From: Auanema rhodensis
Taxonomy: Eukaryota; Nematoda; Chromadorea; Rhabditida; Rhabditidae
Direction: 5' to 3'
DNA length: 64,000 bases
Assembly (NCBI GenBank): GCA_964057225.1
Contig: OZ059900.1
Coordinates: 5,652,501 to 5,716,500, forward strand
A program made the position numbers and the translations under genes. This document shows positions 27,094 through 39,170 of the stretch, piece by piece (positions within the stretch are counted from its first letter, which is position 1; every line of letters begins with the position of its first letter). The notes under the pieces are model-generated. The model made no database searches. It was given only the letters and a program-made list of their open reading frames with translations, and was not told the origin of the DNA.

Positions 27094-30000
27094 ACTCGTC
27101 TATCAATATTCGCAAATTATTTTTTGAAAATCGAAATGAAAATTTGAAATATGGAGAAGTTTAGATACTCATCGTGTATACTAGTAACACTTCGAATAGC
27201 TAAATAAGAAAACGAGTAGTTTGAAAAGGAAACGAAAAAGAGTAATTGAATGCAATTTACATAAAATCAGTGACAAGTAAGAAACCTACAACGAGTAATA
27301 TATAGAGTCGTAGAGTTATAGACACAAAGATATAGCGAAAGCAGCAGCCTATCTCAAATTTGTTCGCATTACCGAGTGATGAGAGCAGATGTGGCAATGC
27401 ACATTCTAATTGAATGTCGTATTGATGTTTATTGGACTTGGTAAGAGTTGCACGGCTATCGATAACTACTCAGTTCATTTTATAATGCATCAACAAAAGT
27501 TTTTAGCTATCCAAACTACATTCGTAAAGATAAGAGAGAAGATGCATGAAATATAAAAAATAGATTATTAAGATTAGTATATAAGGGCATAAAGCATGAC
27601 TGCTAGATCCTCTCAGAAATATTTTTTTCGAAGTAAGTGCAAAATACAATGAGATACTAGTTACAATAAAATCGATGAGCATTTTGTGAAAAGGCGAACA
27701 GCGATATACTTTGCCAAGGGTCACGATACATTATTCTTTGAGATAAAACAGCTGACCATCAATGATTATTGATAGCAAGCCTTTGTTCGACTTATTGTGA
27801 ACGTAAAAACGTATTTTTTAACTTTGAACTTTGCTCAAGACACATATTTTAGGTCTCTATGTATCAGCAGACAATAAAAACTTAATGTAAAAAAAAATAA
27901 GAGAAGAAAGGTTTTTCATAAAAAATTAAGAATGTGATTGTTTAATTACGAGAAGATGTGATATAATTCTTTAATACATTAGCTAGTAAGAAAACTAAAT
28001 GAATATATTCAGAGTGAGAGCCCAAAAAAAAAAGAGAGAAGAGGAAAAGTTAATATGTTCCAGAACAAATAAATGATGCCATAGTTGATTTAGAGCTTGA
28101 GCCGTATAAACTTTTACTAGAAACGTATTTGATAGCATCTACAGCTTTCCAAAATTAAATCATTCTGTTTTGTTTAAGACATGGCTACATTATTAATACT
28201 AATCAATTTAGCTGTGAAATAATTCCAAATCTTAAGTCTGATGCTCTGTGATGTTTGAAAACTTATCAAAATTTCAATTCAATATTACTCTGACTACAGA
28301 GTAGAGATCATCAAGAAACAAAATATAAACTTTACCAATCACTGTAGTGTCACTGGAAGAAAAGAATGCAAGCAAGCAGATAGGTAGGAGGAGAGACGCT
28401 GATGAGAAACGAAAACAGCCGGTCTGCTAGTAAGATACTCTGCTATAGATTAGCACTTTGCAGTACACTAGTGTGTACTTTAATTGTTTTGGTCCAAAAA
28501 TGTTTAATCTGGCAACTTTTTAGCACATACCTTCCAGTTGAAAACAAAGATTTGATACGTATCAAATTTAAATTACTATGATGCAAAAAAAGGTAAAAGA
28601 AAATAAATATTAGGCAGTAACTGGAAACTGTGTGCATACCCATTAAAAAGCAAATGTAAAGAAGAATCAGTGAGAAAACAAGAAAAAATATAATCAATAC
28701 TAGTTAATAAAACAAATTTTAATCAGAAAAAAGTAAAAACGTACGGACTTTGTTGTTTATTGATAAGAAATTTATGGCTCGAGAAACACATGAAACACAA
28801 CAATATCAAAAGAATATTAAAAGAAAAACAAAACTGGAATAAGATCACCAAAAGCAATAACAATGAATCAAAGTTCAGGAAAAGACATAGAACATGTCTA
28901 TGTTATTCTTTTGAGCAATGGAAATTATAGGAACTGATAAATATCGGGATATAAAACAATGAAAAATTGAGAATTATTAACAAAATATGAAATAAGATAG
29001 ATAGGAAGTGCTTCGCAACTGAGAATTCAAAAAACAACAAAATATAAATATAGTCATCGTTTTGACTACTCGCTCCTTAGAACAATCAATGTCTTATGTT
29101 ATGATATTTATTAATACATACTATATAACAATAATAATAAAGATCAAATGTTTATCTGATCACTTACTGCTCTTGACAGAGTCAGTTCAAAGTTCAAACT
29201 ATCATTATTGAATGGTCCCACGACCTTTGTCCTAAGAATCTAGTAGGTAATCCTATTACTTAAGACCTCAATATCTGGCACTCTCTGCTTTCTCAACACT
29301 ATTTACGTTGATCTTTATTACCATCTGTGATCTATGGAGAATTCACATTTCTTCATTATCATTTTTTTACAACAACAATATATGACATATAAATATATAC
29401 ATAAAGATAATAGGTGTACGGCAAAGTTCGATAGTAAGTTATTAGATACAAATAGAAAGTTTATTGATTTAGTGTAAGAAGCTTTAGATTATAATTCAAC
29501 TTGATGAGAGAATATATTAGTTATTAAAATTTCTGATTATCCAAAGATATGTTAAAAGATTGCTTCAATTTCAAAATCAATAATGTTTTGCAAACTTGAG
29601 AAACAGCATATTTGAAAGAAAAAATAAAGAACAATATTTATAGAGAACATTTTTGATGCAGGGGATTGCCAAGAGACAAATGGAATAGCTTTTTTGCATT
29701 TTGAGTAGCTTAAGCAAGATGTATAAGCAGGAAACTGACTTAACTTGATTGATGCATTAAGAATTTCTTTTAAAGGACAAACGTTTGAAAAGCTCTTCAA
29801 ATATTTTATGAGAAAGTTTTGTTGTGTTTTGAAGAGATTCAAATTGTTTCATAAGTGTAGAAAATAACTAAGATATTTGAATGAAAATTCAAATATTCTA
29901 TACATATATACATACATATAGTATAATATAGTATATAAATGCTTGTTTTGCAAAAATATAGTTATTTCATCAAAAGAATTAGCACATAAAAGAATTATAC

Positions 30001-31204
30001 AGCTATTATGAAAAAATATCAACTTATAATATTTTCTTATATAAATATAAATTCTTCATTCCAAATGAAAACAAAAAAGTATTCTTATATTTTTTTTTTC
30101 TTTCAGATTGCAAAAATTGACTAAATTTTAGCTAACTTAGTTTTTCTGATTACCTTTTTTCTTTTTATTTGAATGTACATTGAACATAATGAAATTTAGA
30201 AGAACATTGAAAAAGAAATTGTGAAATACTCATATAAGTATTAAGAATAACAATCTTGTTAAATGAAAGTTTTAATCTATAACATTACTCCTTAACCTCT
30301 GGCACCAATTCAGAAACGTTGTGTGAAGAATTCCATTAAATCTTGAACTAATCAAAAATATAAAACAAAAAGCTCTACGAGCAAATGCGAAGCCGAGTAA
30401 TCCAAGAGGATGAATGAGTTGCGAGAATAAAAAATATTGAATCCAATATATTTTCTAGGGAATCTATTTGAAGGCCTAGAAATAGAATGAATTGTTTTAT
30501 TTCTCATATGCAAATGTTATCTAGAAAATATAATTTTTTTTTCAAAAAAAGTATATTTAGTCAATGCAGTTTCAGAAGGCTTGCTTAATATAATTGATTT
30601 AATTGACCTATTATGTAGCGAATGTACCATTAGACAATATCCTATTTGCATTATTGATTACACAAGCTTTTCTCATTTAGAACAACATCGCCATAGTTAG
30701 GAAAAAAGTTTGAAATAATCTTTTCAATGATAACATTTTGTTTTACATACTATTCAAGTGCAATTCAACAAAAACATTATTGACTGAAAACCAAATAGGC
30801 GCGGAGCGTGCCTAAAAGCTCAATATATTTTATACGAATCATGAGTTGCGATGCAAAATATTTATCATCCAGCTGCATGAAAATCAACATGTTATATCTT
30901 TTGAAACAATGAGTATATAGATATAGACTTTAAAAAATGATTCATTTTATGATATCCAAAGTCAATTTTCTTTTTTTTGTATTTGTTTTGAACACTTAAA
31001 CGGAATAAAGGTTTCAGTTTATGAAACAAAGCTTTTTTTCCCACTAAAATAAGAAGAAAATGATGAAATGTGATACAAATAATTCAGTAAAACTTGAAAA
31101 ACACTTATAAAAAAAACGTTTTAAAACTTCAAATGAAGTGTGTCAAAGTATTATACTTTGATAATAAGTTAATGAAAAGAAAGTGGGCTTTGTAACCAAA
31201 AATC

Positions 31205-31325
31205 GTGCATTCTGCTTGCTGCTCACAGTGGCTATTTGTCCGTCAGTCCGTGCCTGCCGGCCTGCTGTTAGGCCTGGTCACCAGGCCGTGAACAGCTAAA
31301 CAGCAGACAGCGTAGCAGACCAATA
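31205..31325. other. GC-rich patch with nested inverted repeats (possible structured RNA)
   Basis: In a region of about 25-30% GC this stretch is about half GC. GGCCTGGT pairs with ACCAGGCC across a one-base centre, and flanking CTGCTGTT pairs with AACAGCAG further out, so a two-part hairpin is possible. No coding frame is evident and I do not recognise an RNA family. It may be a structured non-coding RNA, part of a promoter, or a repeat remnant. Confidence 0.35.
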
Positions 31326-32291
31326 AGCTCTCCAAGTCTATCCTACTCCTAAAAGCGTTCAATATATATTGGAAGAAGATTGCATAACATGAAAATGCAG
31401 CTAAGACTTGAAAAACTTGTAAACGTCGGAAATACTATAAATCTGAAATTTGTCAAAAGTATGGATTGTTTTAGTTGCACATTTTTATTAATTAGTGTGA
31501 ACAATAACAAAATAGCAATTAAAAGATAAATGAAAAACTTTGTTCGAAAGTTCAGAAGAAAATGAACAAGCTTTGAAACATTTGACAACTTACACTAAAA
31601 AAAATATTTTTTCATGTTTGCAAAAATTAAGAATTTTTCACAATACTTTTTCAATATTACAACTTTTCTAATCGAAACATGTTATTTTGATAAAATCTGA
31701 GCTCTTTAAAAAAATTAGTTGTTGTTATAAATCATTTTCTCTTCTAGTTTCAGTAAGCTTTTACTTCAAGGTTTTTCCCAATGAGCATAAAAACGCAACC
31801 GCAATTCTTGAGCCATGAACTAAATGCGCTCCAATGCTATTTTAATTACCCACGCCTTGGAGCCCGCGCTACATTCAAAACATGAAAAATTTCCAACGAT
31901 TATTTTTTCTTTTGAACAAAGAATTTAGTAAAATTATTTTATATTTTAAAATGAAGTAGAAAGTAGCGAATACAGCTGTAATTCTTTTTCCATAAAAAAT
32001 GCTCACTGTTTTAGGTGTTTGACATTATTTTATAAATTTAACTCATCATTTTAATCACATGACTAAGAACTAATTTTACCTTTCGCAAGTAAGGTATTTC
32101 GTAATTCAAATATGTATACGTATATGTGTTATCTAAGAGTTTAGAGTTGATTTTACGTTTATTGCTTTAAATACCAAATTGATTTCTTTGAAATCCAATT
32201 TTGCGTATTTTTCAATTGTTTCTCAGTGTTTTTTATGATTTCACGCTTGATTTTTTCATTCTTTTATATTCAAATGTCATTTATTAGTTTA

Positions 32292-32306
32292 GCTTTTTCA
32301 GAAATA
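32292..32306 (+). promoter_or_regulatory. Candidate trans-splice acceptor before CCDC6-like ATG
   Basis: GCTTTTTCAG followed by five bases and the ATG at 32307; no upstream in-frame exon is apparent. Confidence 0.5.
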
Positions 32307-35300
32307 ATGGAACCGCGTCAACCGCTACGCGATTCTATATCAACGGGTTCTAGTAATCTTCAAGATTTCGACGTTATAGCACCAAGGTTAGCATTTTATA
32401 CTATTTATACTTCTAGTTATTTTACGTATTCTCTTGATTATTTTGTTTTAATGGCAATTCTTTAAAATCATCATAGATTAATAAAATGAATCATGTATTA
32501 ATATTCAATACTTATGCCGATTTTGTTACGATTTCTTGTAATTTGATTAATTTTTTCAGTCCCGAGTCAACGTCCGCCTCTCCTATGGTAATGTCATCAA
32601 GAAATTCAGAATGTGGAGATCTTGCGCCTGAAACAGACGATGTGAGCTTATTATCTACTTTTTCAGTTTTTTTAGAACATATTTCTGGTTTAAATTAAAG
32701 CTGAAAACACAGAATAATACAAATTTTTTTATCATGCAAACTTCTGCAAGCATATACGATAAATCTCCATTTGCAATAGTCATACCATATACCTTAGTCA
32801 TTGCTTGAAAAACTGATACTTTTATGTGAATTTCGCCACATAACATATGAGAAAATAATGTACAAATTCACAATAAACGTTAGCTTTGGTCAAAATTGAA
32901 TACTATTCTTCACTATTTTGCTTGATCAAAATTTGGAAAACTATCATATTGAAAAAATACTCTTTAATTTATTCGGACTACTGTTCGGCAATAATGTTTA
33001 GATTGAAAAGTTGAACAACTTATAAAGCTATCTCTTCTATATTTTGCTTTTTTGTGTTTTAAAAATTTCTATCGCATGTTACTCATTCTAAAATAATTGT
33101 TCCGAAACAATTTTTCATTTGGTTTTGAATTGCCGAATGTTATTTTTTGTTTGCAGTAAGATGACAAATAAGATTTGATTGTTCTGTGAAATATGTAATT
33201 TAAATTCTAATTTCAACTTAATATTTCAGCGCTATTGTATTTTGGACTCCCCCCACTTTAGCAATATGCAAGGAAGCAGTAGTTCTTCAGTCAGTGCATT
33301 TGCTGGACCGATAGGTTTACCTGGTAGCAGTGGCAACAACGATACAGGCGGCATGATTAGTACACGACAATCTCTGTTCAGTAAAATGGATATATCAGAA
33401 TTAATACGAGATGGACGCTTTCGTAACAAGTACCCGGAACTGTGCCGTATTGTAATGGTTAGTAACTTAATAGTTTTGAAATAGTCTCTAGTTTATTCCA
33501 CACTACAGCAAGAAAAATGTTTGTTCATTTTTCATATGATTAGATGGTTTTCGAAATTTTTTCAATATCAGACGGTATTTATCGTGTTGAAACCGAAAAT
33601 TTTGAGATCCATTCGTGGGTAGCGATGAAAATGTTATACATTCTCTTATTTGAGTACAACTTCATTGCAATCTTGTTCATTATAATTTTTTTTTACCGAG
33701 AGGTTCTATTTTCGCACAATTCATTTATTGAATAACTTTATTATTTTTGATAAAATTGTTCTAATAATCACTTTAATGCGTGAAATAAGCAGATTAATCT
33801 CGCAGTTTTTGGTTTAAAACATTTCTCCACAATTTTCTCAAACCTTTCCATTTCATAGTACAGAGCCACTATTTGGTTACTCCAGAATTATTTTATATTG
33901 CTCGATAATGCGCATGTTATCAGCGATGCTTCAAGGCATCTCACGTGAAATTATTACATTGCGCCATCCTAAATGCATAAAAAATGCGCTTATAATTCCT
34001 GCTCATATAAGTTTGCTCATTGAAGATGTGCAGCCCGTTACTCAAGAAATCGTGCGTAACATCAGTTTTTCATTTATTCTTTTGTATTTTTCAATTTCAG
34101 ACCCATCGCGGAATTGAGCAGCCAGGTAACAGAAACGAGGATCTTAGTATGATACCCATTGATCCAAGAGAGTTTTCCCGTGAATCTCTCTATCGTGAAG
34201 TTGTTGAACTTTTGCGCCGTCTTCGTATGAGTGAGGTAAAGTTATAGTATTCATATAGTTTATGCATTTTTAATCAACATGCCTTTTTCAAGGTATTAAA
34301 TAAAAATGAACGAAAATTAGCTCAATCAGTTCCTGATATAAACATTTATGAAATATCAGAATAATTGTAAAAATCTCATTTTTTTTCTGAATTCGTTTTG
34401 GTATAAATTAGAAAAAATTGAATTATTCCACTTCCAAATATTTCTACTAACGATTTTTCTCATTTTATGAACTTCCTCTAACGTTTAATCCACATTAAAA
34501 TATTACAAAATATATGAAATCGTATTTTAGCGCGAAATTCTGGAGTTGCGTCGAAACTATGACAACGTAATGCAAATGAACAAGCAAATTAAGGAAACCT
34601 ATGTGAAAATATATGCAAAAGCGGAACAGGAAGAAGAGTACATCAGTAATATTCTGTTGAAAAGGTTCGTACACTCAATCCTTTTACTTCGACGATATAA
34701 TACAATTATTACGGAGAGGAAATGAAATTCATAATAGCTTTTTGTGTTCACAAGTGTATGTGCATTATTAATTTAATATTGGCCAATAGACTTAATGCAA
34801 CGTATGTGTCATTATGAAATACGAAATGATATTTTTGGATTCTCGATCAAGACATATGCATTGTAATTTGCTTTGAGGGAGAAGTAGTTTCCATTAAATA
34901 AATTTTACATGTTCTAAGAAACTTGAAAAAGTTTATAAGCTATGAATAATAAATTTATAACGAGAGAGGAAGAGTTAAATAAAAACAGAAATGGTAACTT
35001 TCAGAATTCAAAAGCTGAAAAATGATAAGGAAAATCTGGCTCAGAAATATGAACAAGAGGAGGAAAGTTTGACAAACGATCTGATGAAAAAAATTCAACA
35101 GGTAACTTTTTCATTTTTTTACATTGTATTCAATATTTTTTAGCTTCAATCTGAAAGAGATTTACTCGAAGGCCAAGTACGTAATGATCAATCTGCTATA
35201 GTTGATAATCTAATCAGTACGATTCGCCGCATGGAAAATGAAATGGATACTAGTCGCAAAGTGAATATTTAATCTAATTTATTTTCTTCAATCCGTTTTT

Positions 35301-36097
35301 CATTATAGAACATGGATCGAATGCGGAAAGAAAAGATTGATCAAGAAAATGCACTGGAGCATGAACAAGAGCTTCTCTTCAATACTTTGGGTAAACAGAT
35401 GAATCAATTGAATGCTGAAAAGAGGTTGCTCTGATAAACTCATTGATTAATATTATCAAAACTTCTAGACGCATGCAGATAAGCTTACAAAAGGCTTACT
35501 TGTCAGGTTTTGTTGACACCGAGGACGATATTGGAAAACCTTCGAATAAGTACCTAGATTTTAGTAAAACAGAAAACTTTTCGAGTTTCAGTGAAATGAT
35601 AGTAGTAAACGAGCAAATCCGCAATCCAGCACAAGGCTGTAAAGAAATTCATCGTTTGCGTCAACAATTGCGCAAAGCTGAAGATACAATTCATGAACTC
35701 CGTGAACGTGACGTTACTAGTAAGCTAAAGTTAGTTGTATATGATTAAAAAGCTGTTGCAGAAACAACAACTATTCGTCAATTAGAAGGCTTATTGGGAG
35801 CAATGCAAGTGCAAAAAGACGGGCTCACAAGGTACTTATTAGCTTCTGCACTTTTTTCTCTTACAATTCATATATCAGGGATATATGTGAAGCTCTACAT
35901 CGTTTCAATTCCAAAAGCGATATTATAAACGCAATGCGTAAGACTACTACATCACCAGCATCTTCTGTTATGCATGAAACCTGCAGTAATCAAGGTGTGC
36001 ATAACTTTATTGTCAGGAAACCCAAATATTTTTCATAGATCCTGATGATATTTCCCGTAGCTCAATATCTCCATTTGGTGGACGCAATACTCAGTGA
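32307..36097 (+). CDS. CCDC6-like coiled-coil protein
   Basis: Supported exons: 32307-32386, 32560-32641, 33230-33457, 34101-34235, 34531-34664, 35005-35101, 35144-35260, 35309-35424, 35469-35719, 35762-35831, 35879-35994, 36039-36097, giving 494 aa if spliced as listed. The N-terminus is Ser-rich and probably disordered. From exon 34531 on the protein is a long coiled coil with repeated acidic segments AEQEEEYISN, YEQEEESLTNDL and EHEQELLFNTL, each followed by basic stretches such as KRIQKLKNDKENLA. That pattern matches the CCDC6 (H4) family, which has EQEEEFISN and EKEEEFLTNEL. Human CCDC6 is a phosphoprotein linked to the DNA damage response; the role in nematodes is not known to me. A TTTTTCAG acceptor ends 5 nt before the ATG. 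Exon 33864-34051, between exons 3 and 4, is doubtful and described separately. Confidence 0.78.
33864..34051 (+). other. Probable CCDC6-like exon with a 1-nt frame break
   Basis: The segment has a TACAG acceptor and a GTGCGT donor, and both neighbouring exons meet in phase 0. It is 188 nt, one short of a multiple of three. It starts in frame as SHYLVTPELFYIAR, then a stop; the adjacent frame is open from there to the donor (MRMLSAMLQGISREI onward to PVTQEI). One extra base near 33908 would make a 63-aa in-frame exon. Skipping it also keeps frame. It could be a sequencing indel, a real null allele, or a skipped exon. Confidence 0.55.
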
Positions 36098-36803
36098 GAC
36101 CTGTTGCGCATGAGCTGATAAAATGCCGTTTTTTTTCGAGTTAATAACTTTTCCTAAATCAGGATAAATGGAAACTTTGTTTTTCACCGAAGTTTTTGCG
36201 TGTGTATAAGTATACTTATCTATACATAATGTACCAAGTAGATGTGTGCACTGTCTAATCTAGAGAAATATCAATGCATATTATCCTTTTAAAATATTAC
36301 ATTTATTTTATCTAATACATAAGATTATGTATATTTCCCTAGTGATTGTTTCATATCTCATGGAGATATGGCATTTGCCAATATCCAAAGGAACCGTTTG
36401 AATTCCTTCAACTTTGACTATTTTTTGATTTTGATTCTGCCCAACAATGTATTCAGAGGCATGCTTATGAGAGAGAAAGGGAGTGAATAGTGCTTTTGCG
36501 TATAGAACAGTGTCTATTGCTTCTCTAGGCTCTCTGTATATTTAATTTGTTCCGGTATTTGAATCTGTGAACTTTATTTTTTTCTTCACTGTATGCTCTG
36601 ATCTGTATGATTTGACCCATAATCGCTGATGCGTCCTCTTTTAGACCATCCACAATAAATGTTATACAGTTAGCACTTTTGTCCCTATTCTGTAGTTCTA
36701 AAAAAGATAAGTTTTGGAAAGAAGTGCAAGCAAAATGATTTACAATGTGAAAATCATGCCTATTAATCCACTACCTACCTGTTGAACAATGAGTTCTTCT
36801 TAT
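36098..36803. other. Spacer between CCDC6-like gene and WDR5 array
   Basis: AT-rich, presumably 3' UTR of the plus-strand gene. No further gene is recognised. The WDR5 repeat homology starts at about 36804. Confidence 0.6.
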
Positions 36804-37545
36804 TGAAACCAACATTACTGCAAGACAATTGATATCAGTGATACAATAAGAGTTTCTTTATTATAACAAGAACAACAAGAAAACAAATATTAGCCTGAGG
36901 CCAAAACAAAATAAAAAGTCTTGTAGACTTATGCAAACATAAAACGTGCAACAAAAAGTTTTCAACTGATTCCATCAACAATCACTCTTCCAAACACGAA
37001 TGGTCGTATAAGGTTCAAGTCCGCTGGTAACAATCGAATTTTCAGTTGGATGACAATCCATGGCTCCAATAACTTCTGAACAATAAACTATGCTCTTACA
37101 ATCGTAATAATCACAAGCCAACCAGACATTCCTGTGATAGCTTGTACCACATTTTGGCTTTCCATATCCCAAATCAAGAGTTTCTTATCTTCAGATCCAC
37201 ACATTATAAACTGAATGAATTCATGCAGCATGCAACAAAGCGTGCCTATTACCTGTCCTGATGTAAAAGAGAAGCAGCAGTCAAGTTTATATCCCTCGTT
37301 TTTATGTCCCTTGTAGAGTTTCAAACAATTTTCTTCTTGCCAATCCCATAATTTAATGAAACTAAATTTCATAAATAAAAAAGCAAACATCCAATAGAAA
37401 ACTTTACCCGTCAAACGTAGCTGACAAGATATATTTTCCATTAGGAGAGAATCTTGCAAAAGACACAGGATATGAATTACCGTCTGCAGTCATTAGGTAA
37501 GATAGATAAAAAATTACATAAACAACAATCCTGAGATCCGTCTGC
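36804..37545 (-). pseudogene. WDR5-like copy 0, 3' fragment
   Basis: This is the 3' part of an array unit: stop codon 36975 (ending VWKSDC), the last exons, and an AATAAA poly(A) signal on the minus strand near 36854. Sequence follows the intact copies up to CCGTCTGC at 37545 and then jumps into the palindrome. The break falls within the ninth coding exon, at the codons for ADG. The missing middle and the 5' part (42644-42817) lie on the far side of the palindrome or are lost, so this copy cannot make WDR5. Confidence 0.92.
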
Positions 37546-37640
37546 TTTGAGACTTGAGGTAGATGCTGGCTTGCTAGCTCCATTCCACGGATCGACCCGC
37601 TCTTGCACTGCTGGCGTGAACGGCCCATCCCCTTTGGGGG
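37546..37640 (+). ncRNA. SL-RNA-like module, 5' truncated (left arm)
   Basis: It begins TTTGAGACTTGAG then GTAGATGCTGG, and ends near CCCCTTTGGGGG. It repeats the module at 37698-37800 with substitutions but lacks the first bases, cut at the junction with WDR5. See the complete module for the argument that this is a spliced-leader RNA gene. Being truncated it is probably not functional. Confidence 0.35.
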
Positions 37641-37697
37641 AGAATAATCGTTCCTATCAAAATAACCTTCGATATGTGTTCTATTGGATCACAATAA

Positions 37698-37800
37698 GGT
37701 TAACCGATTTTTGAGACTTGAGGTAGATGCTGGCTTGCTAGCTCCATCTCACGGGTCGACCCGATCACTGCTGTCGGGAACGGCCCATTCTCTTTGGGGG
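37698..37800 (+). ncRNA. Candidate spliced-leader RNA gene (left arm)
   Basis: A 25-nt leader-like segment (37698-37722) starts GGTTAACCG and ends GACTTGAG, followed at once by the splice donor GTAGATG. Nematode SL1 likewise starts GGTTTAATTACCC and ends GTTTGAG before GTAAAC. Downstream are small hairpins: GCTGG/CTAGC, CGGG/CCCG and CCCA/TGGG. It is 125 bp upstream of a 5S gene on the same strand; SL1 genes of several nematodes lie in 5S repeats. Upstream GTGTTC-ATTGG-TCACAATAA is shared by the modules and could be the promoter. Against: no clear Sm site (AATTTTTGG type) lies after the donor. Confidence 0.42.
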
Positions 37801-37925
37801 ACAATAATCACTCTCATCGAAGTACCTTCAAAACGCGATGGTTAATGCTAATATCAGCAAACAAACATGATGCACTTTCTACTTCCACGTTCACAATTAT
37901 AACCGCAAAACTAAACTTTAACTTC

Positions 37926-38044
37926 GCTTACGACCATACCACGTTGAAAGTACGCCATCCCGTCCGATCTGGCAAGTCAAGCAACGTTGGGCCCGGTTAG
38001 TACTTGGATCGGAGACGGCTTGGGAATCCCGGGTGCCGTAAGCT
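37926..38044 (+). rRNA. 5S ribosomal RNA (left arm)
   Basis: The segment starts GCTTACGACCATACCACGTTG and contains the eukaryotic 5S signatures GCCATCCCGTCCGATCTG, AGTCAAGCAACGTTG and GTACTTGGATCGGAGACGGC, ending GTGCCGTAAGC and then a T run that terminates RNA polymerase III. It closely matches C. elegans 5S as remembered, with a few substitutions that keep helix I paired (GCTTACG.. with ..GTAAGC). Its neighbours are the SL-like modules. Confidence 0.95.
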
Positions 38045-38789
38045 TTTTCTATTTTCAGAAAAAAAAAGTTTCAGAAAATAATTATTGATAATCAGATATG
38101 TGCTCCATTGATACGCGGATTTTTTGATTATCACTGTCATTAATTCAAATGCCTTTGGCATATTATTGATTCATTATGATGCAAACCGAAAACATTTCAG
38201 GAAGCTGAAAACACTTTTGGCACAGCAACAGTGAGTTTTCTTTTTTTTCGTTGTAATCATCTGTTTTCAGTCGAACATTGTTTCAACGGTTCTAGCGATT
38301 CAGAATAGACATCTCGATTATTGCTGAAATTGATTTTTCTTTCTTATTTTCAAAAATTGTCTTGTTTTTCAATAAATGTTTCATGTTATCTTTCATAGTT
38401 TTGTTTATTTTTACAAACAAAAGTAGTTTTGGTCTAACTATTCGAAAGAAGTTTGGTTTTTCAATTCTTTAACACTACACAACAATCTGCCAAGTCAGGG
38501 ATATCTTAGAAAAAATGAACAAGTAATCTGCCCCCATGTGGCATACGGTGCACAACTATGTGAGGTCAGGTTAATCGTTTAAGCAGAAAAATAAATTATA
38601 ACGGGCCTCTCAAGACCCTTTTATTCTAATTTTGAATTCTCACTATCTATTTAGTGAGGAAAATAAAAAGAATCTGATTCAGATAAGAGATTCATTCCAA
38701 CATGAATCACAATATAGAAACCGTATTCTCTTTAGTTCCTTATTGATTTTTGCTCTGTTATATATTGTTTTTTAACATCAAATAGTATA

Positions 38790-38852
38790 ACATCTTGGTG
38801 TAATGGTTGTGTTTCAGGTTAGTTGATAAACTCTCCTTGGATCAGATCCTCT
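38790..38852 (+). repeat. tRNA-like module A of foldback copy 2 (mirrored in right arm)
   Basis: Box A-like TTGGTGTAATGG is followed by box B-like GGATCAGATCCTC. It is the counterpart of 2092-2155. Inverted copy at about 41294-41356. No good cloverleaf, so not called a tRNA. Confidence 0.45.
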
Positions 38853-38885
38853 CCAGGTAAGTTACAAAAATAAAAATATTCACAA

Positions 38886-38930
38886 CTCTCTCTCTCTCTC
38901 TCTCCATCTCTCTCTGTCTATCTCTCCCTC
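38886..38930 (+). repeat. CT microsatellite (mirrored at about 41216-41260)
   Basis: A run of CTCTCT with interruptions inside the foldback arm; the matching position in copy 1 has a shorter, degenerate CT tract. Confidence 0.85.
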
Positions 38931-39111
38931 AAAACCACACTCCATTGCAATATGTCCTTCCTACTTCATCATGTATTCTCCCTATATATTCTGAATACCT
39001 TATATCAGCTTCACAATCCTTGATTCTGGTGTAAACAACGATTTGCTCCATTTTGCAGTTAATTATCGTACTTATCACCTGATGTATGAGAATTAAACAA
39101 TAACAATATGA

Positions 39112-39170
39112 ACATAGTGGTCTAGTGGTCCGAGTATTGGACTGCATTCTACACGGGCAAGTACAATCCC
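39112..39170 (+). repeat. tRNA-like module B of foldback copy 2 (mirrored in right arm)
   Basis: Box A-like TGGTCTAGTGG, a very good consensus match, then GTACAATCCC at box B position. It resembles tRNA-Asp/Glu 5' halves but the helices are incomplete. Inverted copy at about 40976-41034. Confidence 0.5.

Larger units (their letters stand above)
27094..32306. other. 5.2 kb intergenic region between divergent GOGAT and CCDC6-like genes
   Basis: It separates the 5' ends of a minus-strand and a plus-strand gene and so should hold both promoters. No coding exon is recognisable. The one compositional exception is the GC-rich structured patch near 31.2 kb, listed separately. Confidence 0.6.

Noticed and set aside
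37005-37030. A box B-like AGGTTCAAGTCCGC that could mark a tRNA
   Set aside because: It lies inside the last coding exon of WDR5 (codons for GLEPY) and has no matching box A.
37794-38000. An open frame of 68 aa (mirrored at 42146-42352)
   Set aside because: It overlaps the 5S rRNA gene and is explained by it.
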